In this document: positions 43,390 to 51,569 of the stretch, one piece after another
Layout of the letters: every line of letters begins with the position of its first letter
Numbering within the stretch: position 1 is the first letter of the stretch
Assembly (NCBI GenBank): GCA_041737175.1
Contig: JBGSSF010000023.1
Coordinates: forward strand, 186,001 to 250,000
Origin: UBA5072 sp041737175
Lineage (GTDB): Bacteria; Bacteroidota; Bacteroidia; Bacteroidales; UBA10428
Reading direction: 5' to 3'
Length of the DNA stretch: 64,000 nucleotides
The notes under the pieces: model-generated
What the model saw: the letters and a program-made list of their open reading frames with translations, nothing else
Database searches by the model: none
Told to the model about the DNA's origin: nothing
Made by a program: the position numbers and the translations under genes

Positions 43390-44274
43390 ATGACAAACCA
43401 GGCAAAAGCATATGTTTATGCAGCGCTGACGGTTTTTTTCTGGTCGACCGTTGCCACTGCTTTTGAAATTGGCCTGCGCGACCTGAACAGCATTCAGCTT
43501 CTTTTGGTGGCCAATATCACTGCACTGCTCGTGTTTTTTGTCCTCCTGCTGCTGCAAAGAAAATTCAACCTGTTAAGGGAAGTGACAACCCGGGAATTCG
43601 GATTGTCAGCCTTGCAGGGCTTGCTGAATCCCTTTGCCTATTACCTGTTAATCTTCAAAGCATACAGCCTTCTACCGGCCCAGGTCGCCCAGCCGGCAAA
43701 TTTTGTCTGGCCGGTTGTCCTTATGCTTCTGTCAGTTCCTCTGCTGAAACAACCACTGAGATTCTACAATGTGGTTGCTTTGCTGGTCAGTTTTGCCGGT
43801 GTGCTTATCTTGTCGAGCCAGGGCAATTTACACAGTTTCCGGATCGTGCAACCCCTGGGGATCGCACTGGCTCTGCTCTCCTCCTTGGTCTGGTCGTTGT
43901 TCTGGATAGCTAACCTGAAAGACAACCGGGATAACCTCATCAAATTGTTTTTAAGTTCCCTGTTCTCTGCCGGATATATTCTCATCCTGGCTCTTGCTAC
44001 GGATAATTTCAGCCCTGTACTTTCCAAACCTCTGTATGCCCCTGTTTATATTGGTCTGTTCGAAATGGGCATTACGTTTGCATTCTGGCTGAAAGCGCTT
44101 CAATTGTCTGATTCAACAGGCAAAGTGGCTAACTTCATTTATCTCACGCCTTTCATTTCCCTGATATTCATTCATCTGATCCTGCATGAAGAGCTGTACT
44201 ATACCTCTTTCATCGGTCTCTGCCTCATCGTGGGAGGAATACTGATCGGCAGGATTAAAAATGGCAAAGGATAA
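43390..44274 (+). CDS. EamA/DMT-family transporter
   Basis: This 294-residue inner-membrane protein has about ten predicted helices in two EamA repeats (about 5-140 and 150-290). Typical segments are FWSTVATAFEIGLR, QGLLNPFAYYLLIFKAYSLL and, in the second half, GLFEMGITFAFWLKALQLS and LIVGGILIG. The family exports metabolites such as amino acids or drugs; the substrate here is unknown. It is last in the serS operon. Confidence 0.9.
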   Translation: MTNQAKAYVYAALTVFFWSTVATAFEIGLRDLNSIQLLLVANITALLVFFVLLLLQRKFNLLREVTTREFGLSALQGLLNPFAYYLLIFKAYSLLPAQVAQPANFVWPVVLMLLSVPLLKQPLRFYNVVALLVSFAGVLILSSQGNLHSFRIVQPLGIALALLSSLVWSLFWIANLKDNRDNLIKLFLSSLFSAGYILILALATDNFSPVLSKPLYAPVYIGLFEMGITFAFWLKALQLSDSTGKVANFIYLTPFISLIFIHLILHEELYYTSFIGLCLIVGGILIGRIKNGKG

Positions 44275-44349
44275 ACCATTTTAGGGATTTTCTCGTTTAC
44301 TTTGTATAATAAAAGATCTCATTTGAAAACTAATTTCTGTTTCTGCAAA

Positions 44350-45624
44350 ATGAAAACACGTTTGGTATCACTGCTTCTTGGGGGAATCGTTCTTTTTATC
44401 CCGGTTTCCTGTAAAAAAGAAAAAGACAATTCGGTAGAGATCATCAACAGGGAAACCTATGAACTGATGCAGATCGTTTACCTGTGGAATACACATTTGC
44501 CGGCTTCGGTTGATCCTTCTGCCTATTCTACGCCTGCTGACTTTTTGGATGCAATCCGTTATGACGAGTATGACAAATGGAGCGCCATCATTACCAAGGA
44601 TGAATTCAGCCAGTACTTTGAGGAGGGTACCATGATCGGACATGGCTTCATGCTCGGATTGGACGATGATGAAAACATCCGGATCGCCTTTGTTTATAAT
44701 TCCACACAGGCCTACCAGCAAGGTGTGCGCAGGGGATGGATCGTTGAAAAAGTAAACGGTACGGTGGCCACGCCTTCCAACGTGTTTGACCTGTTGGGAG
44801 AATCCGAGGTAGGCGTCCGCAACGAAATTACATTTACCAACGGCGACGGTACCCAGGTAACAAAGGATCTGACCAAAGAAGAAGTTGATATAACACCGGT
44901 ATTGCATTATGAAGTGCTGGAGCAGGGAACCAGCAAGATCGGTTACCTGGTTTTCCAGGATTTCATTGATGCTGCCAATGATGAGCTCGATGAGGCATTT
45001 GATTCATTCAATGTTGCAGGTGTAAATGATGTTGTCATTGATATGCGTTATAATGGCGGCGGTAGTGTTGATGTTGCTGAACACCTTGCAGGCTGGCTCA
45101 TTGGCAAGGATTTTGCAAATCAGCCGTTCGTCAAATATCAGCATAATATGAACCTGGCAATTGATGAGGATACAACCATCAATATAAAGAGTAATCCGTC
45201 AGGACTAAGTCTCAACCGGATCTTTTTCATCGGAACCGAAAATACGGCTTCAGCCAGCGAGCTGATGATCAACGGCGTGAAACCTTATGTTGAATCTATA
45301 CTGGCGGGGAGCACCACACATGGCAAGCCCGTGGGAATGTATGTATTTGAATTCAGGGATTATGACTGGGTTATACTGCCGGTATGCTTCAAGTATTCCA
45401 ATGCCGACAATGAGGGGGACTTTTATGACGGGCTGCAACCGGCGCTTTCGGCTGAGGATGATATCACCAGGGATTTCGGTGATCCGGAAGAAGCTTCCCT
45501 GAAAGCCATTCTCGATTACATTGAAACTGGTGTTATACCTTTGAAATCAACTGGTTCGGCAGGTTACAAAACCAGTCTTATACAGTCGGACAATGCCCTC
45601 AACCAGTATTTAAAAGCTTATTGA
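44350..45624 (+). CDS. S41 family peptidase lipoprotein (C-terminal processing protease type)
   Basis: This protein of about 424 residues has lipobox IPVSC and an acidic start after the Cys (KKEKDN). An N-terminal helical region is followed by a PDZ-like domain (about 95-180, GVRRGWIVEKVNGT) and an S41 protease domain with VIDMRYNGGG and the catalytic serine in ENTASASELM. It ends with a short tail. I use ATG 44350 because it begins the signal peptide directly; ATG 44302 adds a non-signal-like segment. Substrate unknown. Probably an outer-membrane- or periplasm-facing lipoprotein. ruvC begins 7 bp after it. Confidence 0.88.
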   Translation: MKTRLVSLLLGGIVLFIPVSCKKEKDNSVEIINRETYELMQIVYLWNTHLPASVDPSAYSTPADFLDAIRYDEYDKWSAIITKDEFSQYFEEGTMIGHGFMLGLDDDENIRIAFVYNSTQAYQQGVRRGWIVEKVNGTVATPSNVFDLLGESEVGVRNEITFTNGDGTQVTKDLTKEEVDITPVLHYEVLEQGTSKIGYLVFQDFIDAANDELDEAFDSFNVAGVNDVVIDMRYNGGGSVDVAEHLAGWLIGKDFANQPFVKYQHNMNLAIDEDTTINIKSNPSGLSLNRIFFIGTENTASASELMINGVKPYVESILAGSTTHGKPVGMYVFEFRDYDWVILPVCFKYSNADNEGDFYDGLQPALSAEDDITRDFGDPEEASLKAILDYIETGVIPLKSTGSAGYKTSLIQSDNALNQYLKAY

Positions 45625-45631
45625 TGAAAAC

Positions 45632-46177
45632 ATGGTGATTCTGGGCATCGACCCCGGCACGACCATTATGGGATACGGTGTGATCAGCATTACGCGGAAC
45701 GAGCCTGCTATGCTGCTGCTCGGATCGCTTGACCAGCGGAAGATCCGGGATCACTTTGAAAAGATCGCCAAAATATTTGAGCGAACGCTGGAGCTGATCC
45801 GGGACTATAAACCTTCAGCCCTGGCCATTGAAGCGCCCTTTTATGGAAAAAATGTTCAATCCATGCTAAAATTGGGAAGGGCCCAGGGTGCGGCCATCTC
45901 AGCAGCCCTGTATCAATCGGTTCCCGTTTTTGAATATGCCCCGAGGAAGATCAAACAATCCATTACAGGTCATGGTGATGCTTCCAAGGAACAGGTCGCC
46001 AATTTCCTGCAGTACATATTAAAAATTCAGCTGAAGCCCGAAACCCTGGATGCCACGGATGGGCTGGCTGCCGCCCTTTGCCATTTTTATCAGGTGAAAA
46101 ATCCGGTTAATTCAGGAACCTCAAATAACTGGGAGGATTTTATCAGGAAGAATCCGGGGAGGGTAAGAAAACAGTAG
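45632..46177 (+). CDS. ruvC: Crossover junction endodeoxyribonuclease RuvC
   Basis: This 181-residue RNase H-fold resolvase cuts Holliday junctions. The acidic catalytic residues are present: Asp7 in ILGIDPGTT, Glu in LAIEAPFYGKN, and the C-terminal Asp pair in DATDGLAAALCHF. The segment GRAQGAA and the YAPRKIKQSITGHG loop are standard. A CAG-rich microsatellite begins at its stop codon, and the recurring CCCTTCAAG palindrome follows. Confidence 0.96.
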   Translation: MVILGIDPGTTIMGYGVISITRNEPAMLLLGSLDQRKIRDHFEKIAKIFERTLELIRDYKPSALAIEAPFYGKNVQSMLKLGRAQGAAISAALYQSVPVFEYAPRKIKQSITGHGDASKEQVANFLQYILKIQLKPETLDATDGLAAALCHFYQVKNPVNSGTSNNWEDFIRKNPGRVRKQ

Positions 46178-46224
46178 CAGCAGCAGTAGCAGTGGCAGCG
46201 GCAGCGGCAGCAGCAGTAGCAGTC
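46171..46224. repeat. CAG/TAG/CGG trinucleotide repeat after ruvC
   Basis: A run of imperfect trinucleotide units (CAG, TAG, TGG, CGG) overlaps the ruvC stop codon and fills most of the gap to the palindrome. Confidence 0.85.
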
Positions 46225-46229
46225 CATAT

Positions 46230-46262
46230 ACCCTTCAAGCGGTCCATAGACCCTTGAAGGGT
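46230..46262. repeat. CCCTTCAAG palindromic repeat, second copy
   Basis: ACCCTTCAAG-C-GGTC, loop CATA, GACC-CTTGAAGGGT. It matches the inner hairpin at 15158-15192 in both arms and in the unpaired C, and differs in the loop. It lies between the convergent ruvC and HIT genes. Confidence 0.9.
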
Positions 46263-46267
46263 GATAA

Positions 46268-46660
46268 TTAAAGATTCTTACGGATCTTCTCCGCGATCTC
46301 TGTGAACTCCCCCGGTGTCAACTTAAGCTTGGGCTTGCCGAAATTGATATCCCCCAGGTTATGGATGGGGATCAGGTGAATATGCGCATGCGGCACTTCC
46401 AGTCCGAGTACTGCAATCCCCACCCTTTTGCAGGGTACTGCCTTTTCAATGGCAAGGGCCACATGCTTGGAAAATACCATCATTCCGGCCAGCAGGTCAT
46501 CCCCGATATCAAAGATATAATCGGTCTCCTTTTTAGGAACCACGAGGGTATGACCTTTGGTCAGGGGGTTGATATCAAGAAAAGCAAAGAAGTCCTCGTC
46601 TTCGGCAATCTTATAGCAAGGTATTTCACCGCTTATAATTCTTGAAAATATAGTAGGCAT
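46268..46660 (-). CDS. HIT family protein
   Basis: This protein of about 130 residues is of the HINT/Fhit-type nucleotide hydrolase fold. The start MPTIFSRIISGEIPCYKIAED and the segment GHTLVVPKKETDYIFD are typical, as is the histidine triad GLEVPHAHIHLIPI (HxHxH). I chose ATG 46660; an upstream ATG (46705) would overlap greA. Members remove nucleotide tags such as aminoacyl-AMP. It follows greA by 19 bp and is probably co-transcribed. Confidence 0.93.
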   Translation of the reverse strand: MPTIFSRIISGEIPCYKIAEDEDFFAFLDINPLTKGHTLVVPKKETDYIFDIGDDLLAGMMVFSKHVALAIEKAVPCKRVGIAVLGLEVPHAHIHLIPIHNLGDINFGKPKLKLTPGEFTEIAEKIRKNL

Positions 46661-46679
46661 GGCAATGCGGGTGTTATTC

Positions 46680-47153
46680 CTATCTTGAGATTTCGATGAT
46701 TTCAAAGGGGATCACACCCGAAGGGACCTTTATTTCAACATGGTCTCCTACTTTTTTACCGATCAATCCCCGTGCAATGGGTGTGCTTACGGCAATTTTA
46801 CCATTTTTCAGGTCGGCTTCCGAATCAGAAACAATGGTATATTCCATGGTGGAATTATTTTTTGTATTTCTGATCTTGATCTTATTTAAAATTTGAATGC
46901 GTTCCGTATCCAGTTTCGATCCGTCAATAATTCTTGAGCTGCCGATCGCATCTTTCAGCTTGGCTATCTTCATTTCGAGCATGCCCTGGGCTTCTTTAGC
47001 AGCTTCATACTCGGCATTTTCTGAGAGATCCCCTTTATCACGCGCCTCAGCAATCAGTTTGGAGATGGCAGGCCTCTCAACGCCAACCAGATTTTCCAGC
47101 TCCACTTTGAGCTTTTGCAAACCCTCTTCAGTGATATAAGAAATTTTAGTCAT
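46680..47153 (-). CDS. greA: Transcription elongation factor GreA
   Basis: This 157-residue factor rescues backtracked RNA polymerase by stimulating transcript cleavage. The N-terminal coiled-coil (about 1-75) holds the acidic tip DKGDLSENAEY with the key Asp and Glu. The C-terminal FKBP-like domain carries VGDHVEIKVPSGVIPFEI. A terminator-like hairpin lies just upstream of its start, ending the preceding minus-strand gene. Confidence 0.97.
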   Translation of the reverse strand: MTKISYITEEGLQKLKVELENLVGVERPAISKLIAEARDKGDLSENAEYEAAKEAQGMLEMKIAKLKDAIGSSRIIDGSKLDTERIQILNKIKIRNTKNNSTMEYTIVSDSEADLKNGKIAVSTPIARGLIGKKVGDHVEIKVPSGVIPFEIIEISR

Positions 47154-47178
47154 AACTAAACCTCCTTAATGTCATAAT

Positions 47179-47203
47179 AAAAAAAGAATTCCGAAATTCG
47201 GAA
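47179..47203 (-). terminator. Probable rho-independent terminator upstream of greA
   Basis: On the minus strand TTCCGA-ATT-TCGGAA is followed by TTC and seven T. It would end the 47295-47885 transcript before greA. The stem is short, so efficiency is uncertain. Confidence 0.6.
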
Positions 47204-47294
47204 CCCTTTAACAACCTGACCTTAAATTAATTAATTAGTTTTTTCTACGAAATTGCAATTTCCTTTTAATGTAAAAAGAAGTACTCTAAAGTAA

Positions 47295-47885
47295 TTAATA
47301 TTCTTTTCTTTTCAAAATTTCTGAATAGATAATTGCCTTTCTCGGATTAAAAAAACGCTCTTCCGGCAACCTTTCCCTTCTCGCTTTTTCTTCAGCTTCA
47401 ACCGATACGATCTCACCGCTGGCAATATCATCCTGCAAACCTTCCTGATCCAGATTTTTCCGGATGGATTCATATTTGGCGATCATTTTCTGAATGTCGG
47501 ATTGCCCTTCTTCCAATGATGGAGTGTCCAAAGGTGATTCCATTTCAACTTCTTCTCTGGTTTCCGCTGTCATGCCTGCCAGTTCCGCCGAAGCTTCTTC
47601 GGTATCCACCTTCATACCGGCTTCTTCAACCGTAGGACCGCTTTCCACCGTTTCATATTCGAAAGGTTCCGCTTTGGGTCTCGGTATATCAAACAACTCG
47701 ATGAGAGGACCCAGTTCCGGAGGGAAGTCTTTTTCAGGATCTGCCGGAATATTAGGCTGAATAACCGGGCCCCTGGGCCTGGCGGCGGCCTGCTGTTTCT
47801 TCATCCTGTTTTTATAAGCACTGGCAATCACTCCGATAATGCCAATAACAGCATAAATCAACAATTGAATCAGATCATCATCCAT
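47295..47885 (-). CDS. Hypothetical membrane-anchored acidic protein
   Basis: This 196-residue protein has one N-terminal membrane helix (about 4-22, LIQLLIYAVIGIIGVIASAY) followed by a short basic stretch (KNRMKKQQAAARPRG). A long acidic, probably disordered region is rich in Glu and Pro (about 40-150), and the end RKAIIYSEILKRKEY is more conserved-looking. The positive-inside rule puts the long tail in the cytoplasm. I do not recognise a family, although similar Bacteroidota proteins are known as uncharacterised. It sits beside the small basic protein at 47922. Confidence 0.7.
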   Translation of the reverse strand: MDDDLIQLLIYAVIGIIGVIASAYKNRMKKQQAAARPRGPVIQPNIPADPEKDFPPELGPLIELFDIPRPKAEPFEYETVESGPTVEEAGMKVDTEEASAELAGMTAETREEVEMESPLDTPSLEEGQSDIQKMIAKYESIRKNLDQEGLQDDIASGEIVSVEAEEKARRERLPEERFFNPRKAIIYSEILKRKEY

Positions 47886-47921
47886 GCGTTGTGTATGATT
47901 TACAGGTAAAATTAATAATTA

Positions 47922-48227
47922 TTATCGGTTTCTGGGCCGTTTCTTTTTGAAAATGCGGTCGGCCAGTTTCGGATCATTCTGCCGGTTAAAAGTATCCGCC
48001 TTCTTTCTGGACGCATCCATCATTTCCTGCGTTTTACGGGATTGTATGTCATGCCGGTGTTTGATGGTCCGTTTTCTGGCCTTTGCATAGGCCTTTTTAT
48101 AAGCCCGCTCAACCTGCTCCTTTTTTTTTGCAGCCTTGCTGCTCTGCCTTTGTTGTGCATTTGTAACGGTTACAACCAGCAGAAAAGCAATCAGCAGGCT
48201 TATGAATGTGCGGAATATTTGCTTCAT
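47922..48227 (-). CDS. Small secreted basic protein
   Basis: This 101-residue protein has a signal peptide (about 1-24, ending TNAQ) and a mature part with very many Lys and Arg (for example KKAYAKARKRTIKHRHDI, then KKKRPRNR at the end). There are no cysteines. The helical, charged pattern suggests an unfolded or nucleic-acid/LPS-binding peptide, but no family is recognised. It lies between the CtpA-like gene upstream and the acidic membrane protein downstream on the same strand, all with short gaps. Confidence 0.7.
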   Translation of the reverse strand: MKQIFRTFISLLIAFLLVVTVTNAQQRQSSKAAKKKEQVERAYKKAYAKARKRTIKHRHDIQSRKTQEMMDASRKKADTFNRQNDPKLADRIFKKKRPRNR

Positions 48228-48285
48228 ACCAGGTTTGGCTCCTTGCCGTATCCCGAAAGTATCTAACGGGGAATCCTTCTAAAAG

Positions 48286-49887
48286 TTACTTGGAAAGCGC
48301 GTCAACCGCTGTCAGCAATGTATTGTCAATATCCTGTATAATCGGATAAAAGCCGTCATTATCCAGGAAATTTCTCGCTATGTAAGCATATAGCTGAACT
48401 TTCAGGATTTTTTCCGAAGTCTTGATATCACGGGGTACCTCTTTAACACCCTCTTTAGCCGCAAAGACAATGAATTTGCGCATTACACCCTGTTTATCCA
48501 GGTACTTCACGATCTCACCGGGAGTTTTTAATGCCGCCAATTTTATCCGGTTCTCATCCGCATATTTAAGTGAATACCTGTAAATCAAACCCTGGTTCCT
48601 GATATTGATATAATATTCTGAAATACCCAGCGTATCGAAAGGAACGAAAATATCCGGCATAATGCCTCCTCCTCCGTAAACCGTTTTTCCCCCCGGCGTG
48701 ACGAATTTCAGTGAATCCTCAAATTTATTGCTGTCGGCAATCTCCATTTCACCGTGTATAATCCTGTCACTGATATCGTCAAAGTACTCATCCAGGTCCT
48801 TTTTATAGGGTCTCTGAATGCTCCGGCCTGTTGGCGTGTAATAGCGCGCAATGGTAAGCCGGATGGCAGAACCATCAGCAAGAGGTTTCTGTTCCTGAAC
48901 AAGCCCTTTTCCAAAGGAGCGTCGACCGATAATGGTTCCCCTGTCATTGTCCTGTATGGCACCGGCCAAAATCTCACTTGCCGAAGCAGACAACTCATCA
49001 ATGAGTATGACGATATCAAGATCGGTGCACAGGCCACCGGGAGTGCTCACAAAATCTTCCTTTTCCCTGGCCTTGCCCTGCGTATAAACGATGGTTTCAG
49101 TTCCCTTTAAAAACTGATCGGCAATAAAGATCGCCGCATTCATAAATCCTCCGCCGTTCTCACGCAGGTCCAGTACAATCTTTTTCATGCCCTGTTCGCG
49201 TAGCCGGGAGACTGCCGCTATAAATTCCTCTTCGGTGGTGGCTGAGAACTTGTTCAGTTTCACAAAACCGATGCCGGGTTGGATCATATAGGCAACATCC
49301 ACACTGTAAAGAGGTATGTTATCCCTGGTTATATCAAAGCTGAGCTGATCATTCACGTTTTTCCGGCTGATCTCCACATTAACCTGCGTACCCTTGGGAC
49401 CTCTCAATTTGCCGACAATTGAATCGCTGTGGAGGTTTACACCGGCTACCAGTTCTCCGTCAACTTTAATAATCCGGTCCCCGGCAAGAACACCCACTTT
49501 CTGAGATGGCCCATTGGCTACGGTCTGAATAACGACCAGGGTATCATTCAACATGTTGAACTGGATACCAATTCCGCTGAAGTTTCCTTCGAGAGGTTCA
49601 TTCACTTTCTGAAGCTCAACTGCAGGGATATATTGGGAATGCGGATCCAGATCCTCGAGAATTTTTGGAATGGCTCTTTCAATGATTTCCGTTTTGGATA
49701 CATTATCAACATACTCGTTCTCAATGTAATTCAACACATTGTCGAGTTTATTGGCCTTGGGAATTATGATAAATTTGTTTTCCGTATTGGAGCCGTTGTA
49801 ATACCTGCCGACCAGGATTCCAATTACAATCGCCAAAGCAACAACGATGGGCAAATATATGGCAACGCCCTTATTCTTGTATTCCAT
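48286..49887 (-). CDS. C-terminal processing protease (S41, CtpA/Prc type)
   Basis: This 533-residue periplasmic protease has an N-terminal anchor helix (about 8-24), a substrate-entry region with DPHSQYIPAVE, a PDZ domain (about 95-180, GVLAGDRIIKVDGE) and the S41 catalytic core with VLDLRENGGG, serine in ELSASASEILAGA and lysine in SFGKGLVQ. The C-terminal extension (about 400-533) is longer than in E. coli tail-specific proteases but usual in Bacteroidota. The substrate is unknown. It is the second S41 protease in the window and does not look like a close copy of the first. A dCMP deaminase gene lies 11 bp upstream. Confidence 0.92.
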   Translation of the reverse strand: MEYKNKGVAIYLPIVVALAIVIGILVGRYYNGSNTENKFIIIPKANKLDNVLNYIENEYVDNVSKTEIIERAIPKILEDLDPHSQYIPAVELQKVNEPLEGNFSGIGIQFNMLNDTLVVIQTVANGPSQKVGVLAGDRIIKVDGELVAGVNLHSDSIVGKLRGPKGTQVNVEISRKNVNDQLSFDITRDNIPLYSVDVAYMIQPGIGFVKLNKFSATTEEEFIAAVSRLREQGMKKIVLDLRENGGGFMNAAIFIADQFLKGTETIVYTQGKAREKEDFVSTPGGLCTDLDIVILIDELSASASEILAGAIQDNDRGTIIGRRSFGKGLVQEQKPLADGSAIRLTIARYYTPTGRSIQRPYKKDLDEYFDDISDRIIHGEMEIADSNKFEDSLKFVTPGGKTVYGGGGIMPDIFVPFDTLGISEYYINIRNQGLIYRYSLKYADENRIKLAALKTPGEIVKYLDKQGVMRKFIVFAAKEGVKEVPRDIKTSEKILKVQLYAYIARNFLDNDGFYPIIQDIDNTLLTAVDALSK

Positions 49888-49898
49888 CCTCTATACTT

Positions 49899-50369
49899 TT
49901 ATAAATCCATGTACTCTATTTCAATATTCGCTTTGCGCAAAAGATCCACACCGTCCTGGGTATGATATGCATCACAAAAAACCACCCGGCGGATTCCCGA
50001 TTGTATAATGAGCTTTGCACATTCCATGCAGGGTGATGTGGTAATATACAACGTTGCCCCTTCACTGCTGTTGTTTGATTTGGCTACTTTTGTTATGGCA
50101 TTCGCCTCAGCATGCAACACATAGGGTTTGGTTTTGTAATTCTCATCTTCGCAGATATTCTCGAATCCTGCCGGAGTTCCGTTGAAGCCGTCAGAAATTA
50201 TCATCCTTTCTTTTACAATCAGCGCTCCTACCTGCCTGCGTTTGCAATAGGAGTTCTGGGCCCAGATACGTGCCATTTCAAGGTATCTCTTATCAAATTG
50301 GGCCTGTTTTTCACCGTAAGGATGAATCGGATCATATTTTTTCATTTCCGTGTAATGATTGAGCAACAA
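49899..50369 (-). CDS. dCMP deaminase family protein (ComEB-like)
   Basis: This 156-residue zinc-dependent deaminase has the zinc-site motifs HAEANAI (His and catalytic Glu) and PCMECA (two Cys), with GFNGTP and the ALIVKERMII strand before them. It converts dCMP to dUMP in relatives, feeding dTMP synthesis. The start could be ATG 50369 or MKKYDPI at 50345; the -7 box at 50389 is compatible with either. The CtpA-like protease gene follows 11 bp later. Confidence 0.92.
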   Translation of the reverse strand: MLLNHYTEMKKYDPIHPYGEKQAQFDKRYLEMARIWAQNSYCKRRQVGALIVKERMIISDGFNGTPAGFENICEDENYKTKPYVLHAEANAITKVAKSNNSSEGATLYITTSPCMECAKLIIQSGIRRVVFCDAYHTQDGVDLLRKANIEIEYMDL

Positions 50370-50388
50370 CTCTCCGGATAACGGAGGA

Positions 50389-50396
50389 CAAATATA
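50389..50396 (-). promoter_or_regulatory. -7 promoter box for the deaminase gene
   Basis: The minus strand reads TATATTTG, 20 bp upstream of the ATG at 50369. No clear -33. Confidence 0.45.
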
Positions 50397-50496
50397 GTAT
50401 TAATTTCATTGGGTATGAATCGGATCTGCTATTTTATCAGTTCATGCAGCGATGTGAAAATTTAGTCGTCATTCCTAAAACTGTAAACTTATTCTT

Positions 50497-51228
50497 ATGA
50501 AAACTGGAACTTATAATAAAGCTGGTCTGACAATCCTGTCATTGGGATGTTTGGTTTTATTCTCGTGCGCATCGAACGTAATGACAGGTCAAACCGTTAA
50601 AGAAACAAGGAGTGTTTCTGCTTTCTCCGGGGTGGCGCTGGCATTCTCCGGTGATGTCTATATCACACAGGGGGCGGTGCAGAAAGTTGAAATTGAAGCC
50701 GATAAGAATACCCTGGAGATCATTGAAACCGAGGTTGAGAATAATGTGCTTGTGTTGAAAACCAAAAATGGCCACTGGCGCGATCTCGGACAAATCAAGG
50801 CTTATATTACCATGCCGGATATTGGCGAGCTAAGCGTCAGCGGATCAGGTGATATGATTTGCGAAACACCTGTGAAGACTGATGAAATTGATATTAAGGT
50901 GAGCGGCAGCGGCTCTGTCAGGATGCGTAAACTGGAGTCCCGTGAAGTTAACGCAACCATTACAGGTTCAGGAGACATAACCCTTTCAGGCAGCGGCGCT
51001 GATCAGGGCGAACTGGATGCAGTGATAACCGGATCCGGCAACTTCAATGCCGAGGAGCTACCTTTTGCTGAGGTTGACGTTCAGATAACCGGTTCGGGCT
51101 CTGCCAGGGTAAATGCGCTGAAAGAACTTGAAACCATGATCACCGGAAGCGGCAGTGTCCTTTACAAGGGTAATCCAAAGATCAGTGCCAATGCCACGGG
51201 ATCAGGAAGAACCAAATCTTTGAACTAA
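50497..51228 (+). CDS. Lipoprotein with DUF2807 (GIN-type) beta-helix domain
   Basis: This 243-residue protein has lipobox LFSC (Cys24). The rest is a repetitive right-handed beta-helix-like domain of the DUF2807 type with a recurrent TGSG or SGSG motif: SVSGSGD, KVSGSGS, TITGSGD, VITGSGN, QITGSGS and MITGSGS, each about 20 residues apart. Early FSGVALAFSGDVYITQG is the usual start of the domain. Such proteins are abundant in Bacteroidota and are probably outer-membrane lipoproteins with unknown function. Its stop overlaps the convergent cupin gene by 4 bp. Confidence 0.9.
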   Translation: MKTGTYNKAGLTILSLGCLVLFSCASNVMTGQTVKETRSVSAFSGVALAFSGDVYITQGAVQKVEIEADKNTLEIIETEVENNVLVLKTKNGHWRDLGQIKAYITMPDIGELSVSGSGDMICETPVKTDEIDIKVSGSGSVRMRKLESREVNATITGSGDITLSGSGADQGELDAVITGSGNFNAEELPFAEVDVQITGSGSARVNALKELETMITGSGSVLYKGNPKISANATGSGRTKSLN

Positions 51229-51548
51229 TCGCCTTTGATCATCACCAGCATCATCTTGAATTTCTCCACTGCCTGAACGGCATGGGGAATGTTGGCAGGC
51301 ATAACAATGAACTGCCCTGCTGAAAGGTCATAGGGTTCCCTGTTGATAATGATTCTCCCCCTGCCCTCGGTGATCTGCACATAGGCATCAAACGGAGCGC
51401 TGTGCTCACTCAGGCTTTGGCCTGAATCAAAAGCAAACAGGGTGATATTTCCTGTTTGCTTTTTCAATACCATTTTGCTTACCGTAGCATTATCGGTGTA
51501 ACTTACCGATTCAGCCAGATTAAATACGGTTGATTTTTCAAATTCCAT
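51225..51548 (-). CDS. Cupin-domain protein
   Basis: This 107-residue single-domain cupin has motif 1-like GQSLSEHSAPFDAYVQITEG and motif 2-like VMPANIPHAVQA. The strong His and Glu pattern fits a metal-binding cupin, but the substrate is unknown. It begins 21 bp after hcp and so belongs to the hcp operon. This suggests a role in nitrosative- or oxidative-stress handling, which is inference from position. Confidence 0.85.
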   Translation of the reverse strand: MEFEKSTVFNLAESVSYTDNATVSKMVLKKQTGNITLFAFDSGQSLSEHSAPFDAYVQITEGRGRIIINREPYDLSAGQFIVMPANIPHAVQAVEKFKMMLVMIKGD

Positions 51549-51569
51549 GGATCATATTTTATATTGTAA

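Noticed and set aside
44302..44349. Longer start for the S41 lipoprotein at 44302
   Set aside because: The extra 16 residues break the signal peptide; the lipobox lies at the normal distance from ATG 44350.
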